From contig CAXXPQ010000001.1 of NCBI GenBank assembly GCA_963668655.2, positions 62,001 to 126,000 of the forward strand: 64,000 bases of DNA, written 5' to 3'. The stretch's first letter is position 1. Each line of letters opens with the position of its first letter. The position numbers and the translations under genes are program-made. The DNA is from G963668655 sp963668655. Its GTDB lineage: Bacteria; Myxococcota_A; SURF-8. The notes under the pieces were generated by a model. The model was not told where the DNA came from. It saw only the letters and a program-made list of their open reading frames with translations, and searched no databases. Positions 35,415-44,739 of this stretch are shown piece after piece.

Positions 35415-38108
35415 TCACTCGGTGAAAACCGTCCCGGCGGATCGCGGCGCGGATTCGGGAATCTCGAAGATATCGAAACCGTTCGGATCGCAGGCGGGAG
35501 AGACGAGTTCCACATGGAATTCCCGCTTTTCCTCCGGGATCGGAATGTCCAGCCAGGCCAGTTCGTCCCGATGATGGCCGTCCGGCGGTGGCGGCCTCAG
35601 CGACCGTCCATCCATGTCCATGGAATCGAAGCAGGATCTCCGGGCCTGGATCCGAAGCAGGCGACCGGAGCCCGGTTGGAAGGAAAACGAGAATCGGAGT
35701 CGCCCCGTATTCGGAGCTTCCCGCAATGCGTGGAAGGGCTTCGAGGGGATTTCCTTTCGCCCCGTGAGCAGGCGGAGATCCCTGGGAATTCGCGGCCAAG
35801 CCGAAAAACGATGAGGAAGACGGCAAAAGAAATCGGGCTGAAACACCTTCGTATCCACAAGGCATTCCACGTTTTCCTCACCGATCGTGGATGGGGTAGC
35901 AATGACGAACAGCGTTTTCCCCCGTCCCTCGATGCGGTCGAGCAATCGCTCGGGAGGCAAGGCCGGGGGACGTTCGTCGGTGATCCAGACCGCTCCGTTC
36001 CTATGGCGTGCAAACCCCGGAGGCGCGGGCTCCAGTTCGAACAAGAGGGAGAGCGCCGCGTGATCCCGGTCGATCCGATCGGTATGGACGTACCGATTGA
36101 AATCCTCCGGCGTTCCGATGCCGTGGCGTTTCAGGGAGCGTACCAGCGCCTGTTGATCGTAAAGGTCCAGGCGCTCCGCGCGCCAGCCGTTGACCGGAAC
36201 GAACCGGGCCAGGACGGGCAGAAAAACCACGAAAATCAAAAGAAACACCGCTTCCCGGAAATGGGATCCGTATTTTTCATCGGCCGGGGGACCAAAGGCG
36301 GCCAGGCGCGCGGCCAAGAATCCGACACATAGCGGCAGAACGGGAAACAGCAGCGTGAAAGCGTCCGGTATTCTTGTGGAAAGCGGCACCCAGGCGACTC
36401 CTCCCGTCCACGCGAATAGAAGGAGCGCCCGGCCCCTTTCGCGTTCCCGCGATGTCCGGCCCGCCCGAACGAAAACGAGCGTGGTCGCGAGGAGGATTCC
36501 CATTACGACGGGAAACGACGGGTCGAGAAGCGTGCGTTCGATTTCCGTCGGGAAATTTCCATGCGACGCCCTGAACCAGGATTCGAAAGGCTGCGTCCAG
36601 ATTCTATCGGCGATGGCGAAGGTCAGGGTGAAGAACTGGCAGAGCAGGAAGGCGTTCAGGGCCCGCAGCCAGCGGCGGGGCCGGATCGATGATTTCCGGA
36701 TCCGCGACACGGCCAGAAACAGAAAAGCCGGAGCGTAGGCGAAAAAGAGGGCGTAGAACTGCACCGCGATTCCGAAAGCCAGGGCCGCCGCCGTGAGTCC
36801 GGCGTCTCTTTTCCGGCCGGGCAGCGTCAAAGCTCCCAGGGCCAGGATCAGAAATCCGTGGGACAGGTAATTGTGGGACAGCCTGTCCATGTTGCGCAGT
36901 TCGAGAAGTTGGCCGGACAGGAGAAAAAGAAGCGTGAAGGACATGGCGAAGCCGCAGCCCGCCCACCGGCCGAAGCCGCGCTGCATGTAACGCCCGCCCA
37001 CCCAAAGCGTGAACAGCGCGAAGGGCAGCGGAAGGTAGAAGGAAAACACCGGGTGGCGATCGATGCCGCTCCAGGCGGCGACCGCCAGGTTGTACAGCGG
37101 GCCGGCGGTAAAAACGCCGTCGTTGATGACGGGGCCGCGCAGAACGAAATCCTTGCCGGAGAGGATCAGCAGGGCCTTCAGCAGATCCCGCTCCGCATCG
37201 TCGTCGAAAATCGCGGCGTTTCCCCAGAAGGAAAGCCGCAGGACCACCAGCAGCGCCATGCATACGAAAAGCGCCGGGATTCCTCTGTTTTCCGGAGAGG
37301 TATCGGAGGACGCGTCTTGTCCGCGAAGCCGTTCGATCAGAAGCCAGACCGGAGGAAGCAGGGCCACGGGCAGCAGAAAAAAGGTTTCTCGGATGGGGGG
37401 AAGGGGATAACGCGTATCCGTGCTACCGAGCAGAACCGCTCCGGCGACCAGCAGGCCGACGAACAGGATTTCCCGAATCGTCCCCGAATGGGGGAACGGT
37501 TTTCGGCGGGCGCCGAGGAAAATCCACAAAACGGCCAGAAGAACGAAGACCGGCGCCGGTTGTCGGATGATTCGCAGCCCGGCCCCGGGATCGGAAATCG
37601 GGCGGCCGGGTGCGACGGGGCGGTCTTTCGGAATCGTTCGGGTCAGGGCGGGACGGCGGGAAAGACCTTCCCAGCGCGCGAGCCGCGCCAAAACGTCTCG
37701 GACAAGCGCCTCCGGGAGCGGTTCGCTTACTCCGGGGAGCGGTTGAATCCGATAGGTCCGGGCGGCGGTCCGGGGATTCCGTTCCTTTTCCGCATCGGGA
37801 ACGATTTCCAGGCCGAGCGAGCGATGCCGCTTCTCGACGAACAGGCGGATGAATTCGGGATGTCGGAGAATTCGGACCGCCTGCCAGCCGTCGGCCAATC
37901 GGGTTCCGGGACGCATCCAGTCCTCGGACGAAGAGGATGTTTCCGCAGCCATGGCCGGAACGGAGGCAAACAGAAGGAGGGCCCAGAAAGCGGCGACGGA
38001 AAACGCCATCGCCCGGAGACGGAAAAAGGGCGTGCGGAAAATTCTCCCCGAAACGAAATCGATGGGAAAGGCGGTGAACGGTGCAGGCTGTACGCTTCTG
38101 GATTCCAT
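35415..38108 (-). CDS. Large polytopic membrane protein, probable GT-C glycosyltransferase
   Basis: The protein has about 897 residues, with an N-terminal helix, a 150-residue soluble domain and some ten membrane helices. After one helix comes FDDDAERDLLKALLILSGKDFVLRGP, with the acidic DDD/E cluster at the position used for catalysis by GT-C sugar transferases (PMT/ArnT-like). LHNMDRLSHNYLSHGF and FYALFFAYAPAFLF lie in later membrane regions. The C-terminal 230 residues look like a secreted domain. It probably transfers a lipid-linked sugar in the periplasm. In-frame starts at 38147 (TTG), 38129 and 38108 are all possible; 38108 was used. Confidence 0.65.
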   Translation of the reverse strand: MESRSVQPAPFTAFPIDFVSGRIFRTPFFRLRAMAFSVAAFWALLLFASVPAMAAETSSSSEDWMRPGTRLADGWQAVRILRHPEFIRLFVEKRHRSLGLEIVPDAEKERNPRTAARTYRIQPLPGVSEPLPEALVRDVLARLARWEGLSRRPALTRTIPKDRPVAPGRPISDPGAGLRIIRQPAPVFVLLAVLWIFLGARRKPFPHSGTIREILFVGLLVAGAVLLGSTDTRYPLPPIRETFFLLPVALLPPVWLLIERLRGQDASSDTSPENRGIPALFVCMALLVVLRLSFWGNAAIFDDDAERDLLKALLILSGKDFVLRGPVINDGVFTAGPLYNLAVAAWSGIDRHPVFSFYLPLPFALFTLWVGGRYMQRGFGRWAGCGFAMSFTLLFLLSGQLLELRNMDRLSHNYLSHGFLILALGALTLPGRKRDAGLTAAALAFGIAVQFYALFFAYAPAFLFLAVSRIRKSSIRPRRWLRALNAFLLCQFFTLTFAIADRIWTQPFESWFRASHGNFPTEIERTLLDPSFPVVMGILLATTLVFVRAGRTSRERERGRALLLFAWTGGVAWVPLSTRIPDAFTLLFPVLPLCVGFLAARLAAFGPPADEKYGSHFREAVFLLIFVVFLPVLARFVPVNGWRAERLDLYDQQALVRSLKRHGIGTPEDFNRYVHTDRIDRDHAALSLLFELEPAPPGFARHRNGAVWITDERPPALPPERLLDRIEGRGKTLFVIATPSTIGEENVECLVDTKVFQPDFFCRLPHRFSAWPRIPRDLRLLTGRKEIPSKPFHALREAPNTGRLRFSFSFQPGSGRLLRIQARRSCFDSMDMDGRSLRPPPPDGHHRDELAWLDIPIPEEKREFHVELVSPACDPNGFDIFEIPESAPRSAGTVFTE

Positions 38109-38320
38109 GTCTGTCTGATCTGTCGGCATAACGGGGAACGTGAACAAGGCGCAACTTCAACGGCATCCATAACGGCGCTCTTTGATGCAGGAGGGAGTAT
38201 ATCCGAAGACGAAAGGAAATGAAACACATTATGTAAGAGTTTATTGCCGGCGGAAAAGGGAACGGGGGATGCCCGTTCGGGAGGTTCCATCGGACCGGCG
38301 AGAGGGCGGCGGGAGAGTCC

Positions 38321-38905
38321 CTATTCCCGATCGGGGGTGTGTTGCAGGGCCGCGCGGATCTCCCCGGGCCGGTAGCCCAGAATCACCCGGCCTTCGACCA
38401 GAAGCGCGGGGACCACCGGCTTTCCGCCGGAAAAATTGAGCAGAGCCTGCATGCTGCGTACGTCCTTTTCCACGTCCAGATAAGCGTAACCCACTTTCAT
38501 TTCGTCCAACAGGCGTCGGGTGCGCTGGGTGTTGGGGCACCAGGAGGCTCCGTACAGGGTGATGCGCTTCGAGCGCTCCACGAAATTTTTCGTGGGTTTC
38601 ACGAAATCCTTCTGCCCGCTTTTGACCAGATTCCGGGCGGATTCGGCGTCCAGGACGGTCATGTTGTCCAGCTCGACATCCTTGGCGTTGGGACGGTATT
38701 TTTCGGGAATGCCGTCCTCGTCGTCCGTGAAATGAACGGTGCCGTTTTCGTCGGTCCACTTGAAGATCGGGGGTTTCTTCTTCACGTCGCTTTTCACGCC
38801 CGTCTTCACGGTCACGCTTTTTTCCGGCGTGTTCGTCCAGTCGTAGGCGATCCAGCCCACGATGGCGAGGATGGCGAGGATCAGGGCGGCCTTGGTGGTG
38901 TTCAT
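38321..38905 (-). CDS. Membrane-anchored DUF4124-glutaredoxin fusion
   Basis: The 194-residue protein has an N-terminal anchor helix (KAALILAILAIVGWIAYDW). A DUF4124-like beta hairpin follows (PPIFKWTDENGTVHFTDDED) with IPEKYRPNAK. A linker leads to a glutaredoxin domain from about residue 110, with ITLYGASWCPNTQRTRRLLDE and the cis-Pro region PVVPALLVEGRVILGYRP. The active site is CPNT, a monothiol-like variant of CPYC. It would reduce protein or glutathione disulfides on the outside of the cytoplasmic membrane. The gene lies alone, with the GT-C-like gene starting 212 bp downstream and the MMPL gene ending 88 bp upstream on the same strand. Confidence 0.8.
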   Translation of the reverse strand: MNTTKAALILAILAIVGWIAYDWTNTPEKSVTVKTGVKSDVKKKPPIFKWTDENGTVHFTDDEDGIPEKYRPNAKDVELDNMTVLDAESARNLVKSGQKDFVKPTKNFVERSKRITLYGASWCPNTQRTRRLLDEMKVGYAYLDVEKDVRSMQALLNFSGGKPVVPALLVEGRVILGYRPGEIRAALQHTPDRE

Positions 38906-38993
38906 GCCATTTTTCCCATTGCAGAAAACACGGAAAACACGTTACCAGAAGCCGCCCGCCGTCGCAAGCGGCAATTCCATGGCGCGGCGGCGG

Positions 38994-41348
38994 TCAGTCG
39001 AAGAAGTCCACCAGTCCGGTCTTTTTGTACTTCGGGCGATACAGCACCATGCAGATGGGCGTCAGCACAAGGTCGAAAACCATGGCCAGAAGCACCACGA
39101 TGCCGGACAGCAGTCCGAAAACGAAGACCGGCAGGAACTCGGAGGTGGTCAGCACCAGAAAACCGGCGGCCAGGGGAATGCTGGTGCCGATCATGGCCCG
39201 GCCGATGAGCCGCACCGTCTCCGCCTGGGCGCGCATATAGTCGCCGCTGGCCAGGTATTCCCTGCGGAAACGCACCATGAAATGGATGGTGGAATCCACC
39301 GCCATGCCCAGCGCCACCGGAGCCACCATGGCCGTGGTGGAATCCAGCGCGTAGCCCATGAAGCCCATGATGCCCATGGTGATGGCGATGGGCATCAGGT
39401 TGGGCAACAGGGAAACCAGTCCCAGGCCGATCTCTCCGGCCACCAGGATCATCATGATGGAGATCAGCAAGAGGGAAAGCCCGAAGGATTCGAGCTGCCC
39501 CCAGACCAGTTGTCCGTTCATGTTGGCGTACAGCACCGCCGTTCCCGTGACGTGGGCGTCCACCTTTCGGGACTTCAACGGGCCGAACACACTTTCCGTC
39601 TTTTCCTTGACGCGCTTCACCAGATCCTGCAATTCCGAGGAGGAAATGGTGCGCAGCCGTACGGTGATTCGCCCGTGACGATAGTCCGGGCTGACGAAAT
39701 CGAACAGATCGCTTTCAGGGCCGCTCATGGTGTAGAGCATCAGAAACTGGGCCGCCTCCTGCCGCGTCTGCGGAATCTTCCGCCACTGGGGATCGTCGCC
39801 GTGCAGGGCGGCGTTGATGCGCTTGTAGAAATTCTCCAGGCTCATGACGCTGGTCAGATCCTTTTCCGCCCGAAGAAAATCGGCCAGTTCCTCCAGTTTC
39901 GCCAGCACCTCGGGATCCTTCATGCCGCCCCTGTCGCCGGTGTCGATCATGATTTCCATGGAGGAAATGCCGGAGAGGTTGTTCTCGATGAAGTCGTAGG
40001 AACTGCGGATGGGGGATTCCGGCTTGAAGTATTCCAGAAGCTTGGTTTCCACCCGGATCTCGCTCATGCCCCAGGCGGCGAAACCCATCAGAATCAGACA
40101 GATCGCGATGACCTCCCTGCGCCGGGTCTCCACCAGCCGGATGATGCCTTCCAGCACTTTCACCCGCAGGCCGGAGACGTTGACCTTGTGGGTGGCCATT
40201 CCGGGAATGGGGAAAAACGACAGCGCCGAGGGAATCATCAGGAAACTCAGGATCAGGCTCATAATGATGCCGCCCGAGGCGAACATGGCGAATTCCCGGA
40301 TGGGCTTGATGGCGCTGACCAGATTGGAACCGAAGCCGATGGCGGTGGTGGTGCTGTTGAACATGCAGGGGATCATGGTGGCCGCCACGGCCAGGACCAG
40401 GGCTTCCTTCTTGGCCAGCCCTTCTCCGGCCCGCAAGGCGTAGTGCGTCTGGATATGAACGGAACTGCTGACACCGTAGATCATCATCAGCGGGGTGAGA
40501 ATCGTGCTGACCATGGTGAGGGGAATGCCGGAGAAGTAATGGGCGGCCATGAGCACGAAAATGCTTCCCTGGACGGTGGCCAGGGTCACGGCCATGCCGC
40601 CGAAGGTGCGGAAGATCATGTAGAGCGAGGCGGACAGGAGCAGGAAGATGATAACCTCGAATTTCAGACTTTCCTTTTTCTGGGTGGTGGCGAGATCGTT
40701 TTTGAGGATGGGGACGCCGGCCACGGCCCAGTTGTATTTCTTGTACGGATCCCGGGCGGTCAGGCCGCGGATGGCGGTGGTGAGCGCCCGCCGGGTGGAG
40801 GTGGAATTGGTGTCCTTGTCCAGGGAGTCCAGGCGGGCCAGAATGGAAAAGGTTCTGGCATCCGGCGAATAGAAATTGTTGATATAGTCCGTTTCCGAAA
40901 GGGCGCGTTTGCGGAAGGCGGCGGCTTCCTCGGGCGTTTCCGGAATACGAGGCGCCAGTTTCTCCACCAGGATGCTGTCCTCGGTGCCCTTGACCGTGCG
41001 CACGCTGGTATAGCTGATGGCCTCCTTGATGAAATCGACCTTTTCTAGTTCCAGGCGCAGGTTCTCGGCGTCCTTCATGACGACCGGGTCGAAAATGTCC
41101 TTCACCCTGGCGGCTAGAAGAACGAATTCGTCGTTTCCGAAAATATCCCGGAAACGGTTCAAGGCCACCAGATCGGGATCATCCTCCAGAACCATGGCCT
41201 CCACGGAGGGATCGCGTGGGATTTTGTTGAAATAATAGGCGCAATAGGCGGCCACGGCGACACAGGCGATAAGAATGGGAACACGGCGGCGAATGAGCCA
41301 TGCGGCGATACTCTGGATGGCGGCCTGGCCGCGCCTCGGGCTTTCCAT
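38994..41348 (-). CDS. RND/MMPL-family transporter
   Basis: The 784-residue protein has the RND two-half plan: a first helix (VPILIACVAVAAYCAYYF), a large periplasmic domain, helices 2-6, then the same again. Membrane motifs such as GVSSSVHIQTHYALR and GMAVDSTIHFMVRFRREY mark the conserved loops after helix 4 of each half. The second matches the M-x-V-D-x-x-I-H pattern of MMPL proteins. It exports lipids or small hydrophobic molecules using the proton gradient. I placed the start at the ATG 41348, which directly precedes the first helix; a TTG 78 nt upstream is also open. No TolC or adaptor is adjacent. Confidence 0.88.
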   Translation of the reverse strand: MESPRRGQAAIQSIAAWLIRRRVPILIACVAVAAYCAYYFNKIPRDPSVEAMVLEDDPDLVALNRFRDIFGNDEFVLLAARVKDIFDPVVMKDAENLRLELEKVDFIKEAISYTSVRTVKGTEDSILVEKLAPRIPETPEEAAAFRKRALSETDYINNFYSPDARTFSILARLDSLDKDTNSTSTRRALTTAIRGLTARDPYKKYNWAVAGVPILKNDLATTQKKESLKFEVIIFLLLSASLYMIFRTFGGMAVTLATVQGSIFVLMAAHYFSGIPLTMVSTILTPLMMIYGVSSSVHIQTHYALRAGEGLAKKEALVLAVAATMIPCMFNSTTTAIGFGSNLVSAIKPIREFAMFASGGIIMSLILSFLMIPSALSFFPIPGMATHKVNVSGLRVKVLEGIIRLVETRRREVIAICLILMGFAAWGMSEIRVETKLLEYFKPESPIRSSYDFIENNLSGISSMEIMIDTGDRGGMKDPEVLAKLEELADFLRAEKDLTSVMSLENFYKRINAALHGDDPQWRKIPQTRQEAAQFLMLYTMSGPESDLFDFVSPDYRHGRITVRLRTISSSELQDLVKRVKEKTESVFGPLKSRKVDAHVTGTAVLYANMNGQLVWGQLESFGLSLLLISIMMILVAGEIGLGLVSLLPNLMPIAITMGIMGFMGYALDSTTAMVAPVALGMAVDSTIHFMVRFRREYLASGDYMRAQAETVRLIGRAMIGTSIPLAAGFLVLTTSEFLPVFVFGLLSGIVVLLAMVFDLVLTPICMVLYRPKYKKTGLVDFFD

Positions 41349-41438
41349 ATGCGCCCCCAAATCCTGCGGAAGGCGGCCTGCGCCCGTCCGGCTGGTGTGA
41401 AATCCAAAATCCGGATGCTTGCTCAAAAAGGAACTCTT

Positions 41439-41467
41439 ACTCTACGATTTCGTGCCTTCGCCGTCAA
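41439..41467 (-). promoter_or_regulatory. Predicted promoter of the MMPL transporter
   Basis: On the minus strand TTGACG (41467-41462) and TAGAGT (41444-41439) are 17 nt apart, about 90 nt before the start. The 41349-41700 gap holds no gene. Confidence 0.45.
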
Positions 41468-41669
41468 GAAAATGCTTTGGCGGAGGGTCGATGCAAAGAG
41501 CGAAACGGCGAAAAGAGAGGCGGAGCATTGCCGCAAAAAGCGAAACGGCCGGAAAATCTAACGGGCGGAATTCTCCGTTTCACGCGAAACCGTACGCTGT
41601 TCGCGGGCGTGGCGGGCGCGGCCCGCAAGCGAGCCGCTTCACCCGACCGAACCGGCCCGCCGTCAGGCC

Positions 41670-41687
41670 GAAAGGGACGTCCCTTTC
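41670..41687 (-). terminator. 18-bp perfect palindrome after the adenosine-deaminase-like gene
   Basis: GAAAGGGACGTCCCTTTC lies 14 bp beyond the stop codon on the minus strand. It has no loop or U-run, so it may be a processing signal or protein site rather than a terminator. Confidence 0.3.
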
Positions 41688-41700
41688 CGGTGAAGGCGTC

Positions 41701-43353
41701 TCAATTTCCCGTTGCGTAGGCGGACCAGTCCGACTCGAACTGTCCGAAGTCGGTGTCCAGTTTCTCGATCAGATCGCCTTTCAGCGCCTCGTCGGCGAAG
41801 GCGGTTTCCAGGGAATTGTAGGCCATTCGCTTGATTTCCGCGTGCGTGATGTCCGTGTGGGTGACGGCCACGATGCATTCCTTGGCGATATCGGTGATGA
41901 ACATGCCCTCGTCGTCCGTGGACAGGCTGACCGGCAGGCCCAGGCGCAGATAGCTCAGGAAGGGATGCTTGGAGAAATCCTCCTCCACCCGCAGCCGGTA
42001 ATTGCTGTACAGATTGATCTCGATGGGCAGTTGCCGTTCCCGCCGCGCGTATTCCAGGCTGACGGGATCCTGCCACAGCAAAACGCCGTGCCCCACCCGC
42101 TCGGCGCCCATAATCATGGCGTCGCGCACGTTGCGGATGTCGCCCAGTTCCCCCGCGTGCATGGTGCGGTGAATCGAGAACTCGCCTTGGGTCACGGCGT
42201 CGAGAATCGGGATGTAGATATTCTGGCCGGTCTCCAGCGCGGGCGTGTTCGTTTCGTTCGCGAGAAGATCGATGCCGACGAGTTCGGGATAGCTGTGATC
42301 CTTCAGAATGCCGATGAAGGTTTCGGTCCAGTTCGTGTTCGTGTCGTAGTCCAATGTGCGCACGAAGGCCGAATTCCAGCGCACGGTCACGCCGGTTTCC
42401 GTGTACCAGTCTTCCGCCCAGTCGTGCAGTCGCTCGAAGGTATCCGCGTTCGGCCACATGACGGACGTGAATTCCACGTAGCTGACGTGGTACCGGGCGG
42501 CGCGTTCCAGAAAATCGAGGTAGGTCTTTTGCTCCACCCAGTCGAGCTTGGTCTGGTCCTGTTCCAGTAGCATGTCCCCGATGGAGAACATCGCCTCGAA
42601 GCGCATGAAATCGTGGGTGGGCGGATCGGTGGGGAGAAAGAACAGATCCTGGACGGCCGCCTTCTGCGCCGCGTCGTATTCCAGGTATTTCCTGACCGGC
42701 AGGTCGGTGAGAAAAGCCACTTCCGCGTCGTACATCATGGTCAGCACGCCGTCGTTGGCCTTGACGAGAATCGCCGGGCCGTCCACGGTGGGGTTCAGTT
42801 CCTCCAGAAGCGCCACGATCGTATCCCGGTCGCGCGTGCCCGTGGGATGAATGTGCAACATGCCGCCTTTGGGAATGTCGGAGCAGTAGCGTTCGACCTC
42901 CGAGGTATCCTGTCGGAACAGGTCGAGATCGAGAGTGGAGGCGGCCACGGCTTCCGTGCGGCTCTGATCGATGATCTCTTGGTGGCGTTGGCGAAGTTCC
43001 GCCAGATCGTCCTCGTCCACGGTGTCCTTGGCCTCCGGGGCGAGCCAGCCTTCCCATTGTTCGCGGGTGACCACGCCGTTTTCCTCCACCACGCGGGCGA
43101 CGATCTTCGCGCGCACCTCGTCGTACAAATCGAACTGCGCGTCGAGTTTTCCGTCCAGGGCGCTTTCGCCGGACGAATCCCCGTCGCCGTCGATGTTCTC
43201 CGAATCGCCGTCCGATTCCTCCCTGTCCTGATCCTGATCTCCGTCGCCGAGATCGGAATCATCGCCGGAGTCGCCGCATGCGGACAGCCCGATCAGGGCC
43301 GACAGGAGCAACAGGAAGAAAAAGATGGATTTCACATTGTCACGTCGCGCCAT
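41701..43353 (-). CDS. Adenosine deaminase-family lipoprotein
   Basis: The 550-residue protein has a lipoprotein signal (SIFFFLLLLSALIGLSACGD) and a DGD-rich spacer. A full-length amidohydrolase domain of the adenosine deaminase/ADGF type follows. The metal and catalytic motifs are all visible: MLHIHPTG (about 164), MHAGELGD (about 396), ERVGHGVLL (about 418) and LSTDDEGMF (about 479). These keep the H-x-H, H-A-G-E, GHG and DD residues. Family knowledge: these enzymes deaminate adenosine or related purines. Placing one on the cell surface would let the cell scavenge or silence extracellular nucleosides. A unique promoter precedes it, and it ends without an obvious partner. Confidence 0.85.
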   Translation of the reverse strand: MARRDNVKSIFFFLLLLSALIGLSACGDSGDDSDLGDGDQDQDREESDGDSENIDGDGDSSGESALDGKLDAQFDLYDEVRAKIVARVVEENGVVTREQWEGWLAPEAKDTVDEDDLAELRQRHQEIIDQSRTEAVAASTLDLDLFRQDTSEVERYCSDIPKGGMLHIHPTGTRDRDTIVALLEELNPTVDGPAILVKANDGVLTMMYDAEVAFLTDLPVRKYLEYDAAQKAAVQDLFFLPTDPPTHDFMRFEAMFSIGDMLLEQDQTKLDWVEQKTYLDFLERAARYHVSYVEFTSVMWPNADTFERLHDWAEDWYTETGVTVRWNSAFVRTLDYDTNTNWTETFIGILKDHSYPELVGIDLLANETNTPALETGQNIYIPILDAVTQGEFSIHRTMHAGELGDIRNVRDAMIMGAERVGHGVLLWQDPVSLEYARRERQLPIEINLYSNYRLRVEEDFSKHPFLSYLRLGLPVSLSTDDEGMFITDIAKECIVAVTHTDITHAEIKRMAYNSLETAFADEALKGDLIEKLDTDFGQFESDWSAYATGN

Positions 43354-43387
43354 GTCATTTTCCTTTCCATGGTTTCAGAAGGCGTAA

Positions 43388-43416
43388 ATACTACCATTAT
43401 TCGCCGCGATGGGCAA
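43388..43416 (-). promoter_or_regulatory. Predicted promoter of the adenosine deaminase-family gene
   Basis: On the minus strand TTGCCC (43416-43411) and TAGTAT (43393-43388) are 17 nt apart, about 35 nt before the start. The rest of the 43354-43691 gap holds no gene. Confidence 0.55.
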
Positions 43417-43691
43417 AGACGGAATTCTGCCGGAATCGGCGATTTTGCAAACCGACGATCTGCCATTGAGAATCGAACGCTCCTTGTTCCCGGGATTGAG
43501 AAATCCTTGTGTTGAATTGACCGATTCTCTTGTCTTTTGGTTGGATTCACGTTAGGATTTCCGCCGATGGAATTTGTTTTCGACAGTCACGACGGGACGT
43601 TGACTTGCCGATTCCGATGACGGACGCCAAGGAGCGATCGAGGCGCTCCGTTCGGCGCGCGTCCGCTCCGTTTTTCCCGGGGGCGTTTCCC

Positions 43692-44390
43692 ATGATTCGT
43701 TCCGTTTTCAACATGGCGGTGCTGGTCGGTTCCGTGGTTTACTGGGGAACGGCGCTGCTTCTGGTCTGGCTGTTCACCCGCAGCACCGAGAAATGCTACG
43801 GCGTCGTCACCGCCTGGGGCCGGAACCTCACCCATCTGACCGGCGTGGTCGTGCGATCCGTGAATCGGGATCGGGTGGACTTCACCCGGGCCTATCTCGT
43901 CATGTCGAATCACCGCTCCCACGCTGACATCCCCGTGCTGCTCACGGCCATTCCCGCCCCCGTCTCCTTCGTGGCCAAGAAGGAACTGAAACACATTCCC
44001 TTCATGGGCTGGGCCATGCAGATCGTCGGCATGATTTTCATCGATCGCCGGAACCCGACCGCCGCCATCGAATCCATGAAAGACGCCGGGCGGCTGATCG
44101 AGCAGGGAACGAACATCCTGATCTTTCCGGAAGGCACGCGATCGGAGGACGGAAAGAGCATGCGCCCGCTGAAGAAGGGCGGCTTTCACATGGCGCTGGA
44201 ATCCGGCGCTCCCATCCTGCCGGTGGCGGTTTCCGGAACGGAAAAGGTCATGTCCAAGTACGACTTCGCCATTCATCCCGGCTGCGCGGAGGTGCGTTTC
44301 GGCGAACCGATCTTCCTGCGTCCGGACGACGACGTGGAAAGCCTGCGTAAACGCGTGGAAACGGAAATGAGGCGCTTGGCTTCCGACTGA
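43692..44390 (+). CDS. plsC: 1-acyl-sn-glycerol-3-phosphate acyltransferase
   Basis: The 232-residue enzyme has an N-terminal membrane helix (VYWGTALLLVWLF), the catalytic NHRSHAD motif (about residue 77), the F-P-E-G-T-R motif in LIFPEGTRSEDG (about 145) and the downstream PILPVAV motif. It acylates lysophosphatidic acid to phosphatidic acid, the second step of phospholipid synthesis. I chose the ATG at 43692 because it gives a normal-length protein; an in-frame ATG at 43617 would add 25 basic residues. It is the last host-type gene before the phage cassette. Confidence 0.9.
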   Translation: MIRSVFNMAVLVGSVVYWGTALLLVWLFTRSTEKCYGVVTAWGRNLTHLTGVVVRSVNRDRVDFTRAYLVMSNHRSHADIPVLLTAIPAPVSFVAKKELKHIPFMGWAMQIVGMIFIDRRNPTAAIESMKDAGRLIEQGTNILIFPEGTRSEDGKSMRPLKKGGFHMALESGAPILPVAVSGTEKVMSKYDFAIHPGCAEVRFGEPIFLRPDDDVESLRKRVETEMRRLASD

Positions 44391-44495
44391 AATTCCGGAT
44401 TCCGCTTTTCCCGATGCCGTGAACGCCATCGAACGTGAATGCCCGCCGTCGGACGCCCGCGACCGCCTCCCGCCGCCGTTGAGCGCCGTCGCCCG

Positions 44496-44524
44496 TTGAT
44501 TTCAGGGCGAGTTTGTGTTTGAAT
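44496..44524 (+). promoter_or_regulatory. Candidate promoter in repeat copy 1
   Basis: TTGATT (44496-44501) and TTGAAT (44519-44524) are 17 nt apart. The terminator in the same copy lies about 30 nt downstream, so a short RNA of roughly 55 nt could be made. Confidence 0.4.
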
Positions 44525-44552
44525 CGTACCCAAGCGGAAAACCGCGAACCCG

Positions 44553-44582
44553 GGCCGAAGCCACGCGCTTCGGCCTTTTTTT
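44553..44582 (+). terminator. Terminator in repeat copy 1
   Basis: GGCCGAAG (44553-44560) pairs with CTTCGGCC (44568-44575) around a 7-nt loop, followed by seven T. Confidence 0.8.
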
Positions 44583-44682
44583 CGTTTCCACGATCTTTCG
44601 AACCGGCGAACGTCATCGAACGCCGATGCCCGCCGTCAAGCGCCCGCGACCGCTTCTCGCCGCCGTTGAGCGCCGTCGCCCG

Positions 44683-44711
44683 TTGATTTCGGGGCGAGTT
44701 TGTGTTTGAAT
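44683..44711 (+). promoter_or_regulatory. Candidate promoter in repeat copy 2
   Basis: The same TTGATT-17-TTGAAT element as in copy 1, shifted by 187 bp. Confidence 0.4.
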
Positions 44712-44739
44712 CGTACCCAAGCGGAAAACCGCGAACCCG

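Noticed and set aside
38862..41048. 728-codon plus-strand frame opposite the MMPL transporter
   Set aside because: His/Gln/Gly-rich shadow translation; the minus strand has clear MMPL motifs.
44520..44580. tRNA or tmRNA-like gene in the repeat unit (GTTTGAATC and paired arms)
   Set aside because: No cloverleaf, acceptor stem or CCA end can be formed; the hairpin with T-run is a terminator.
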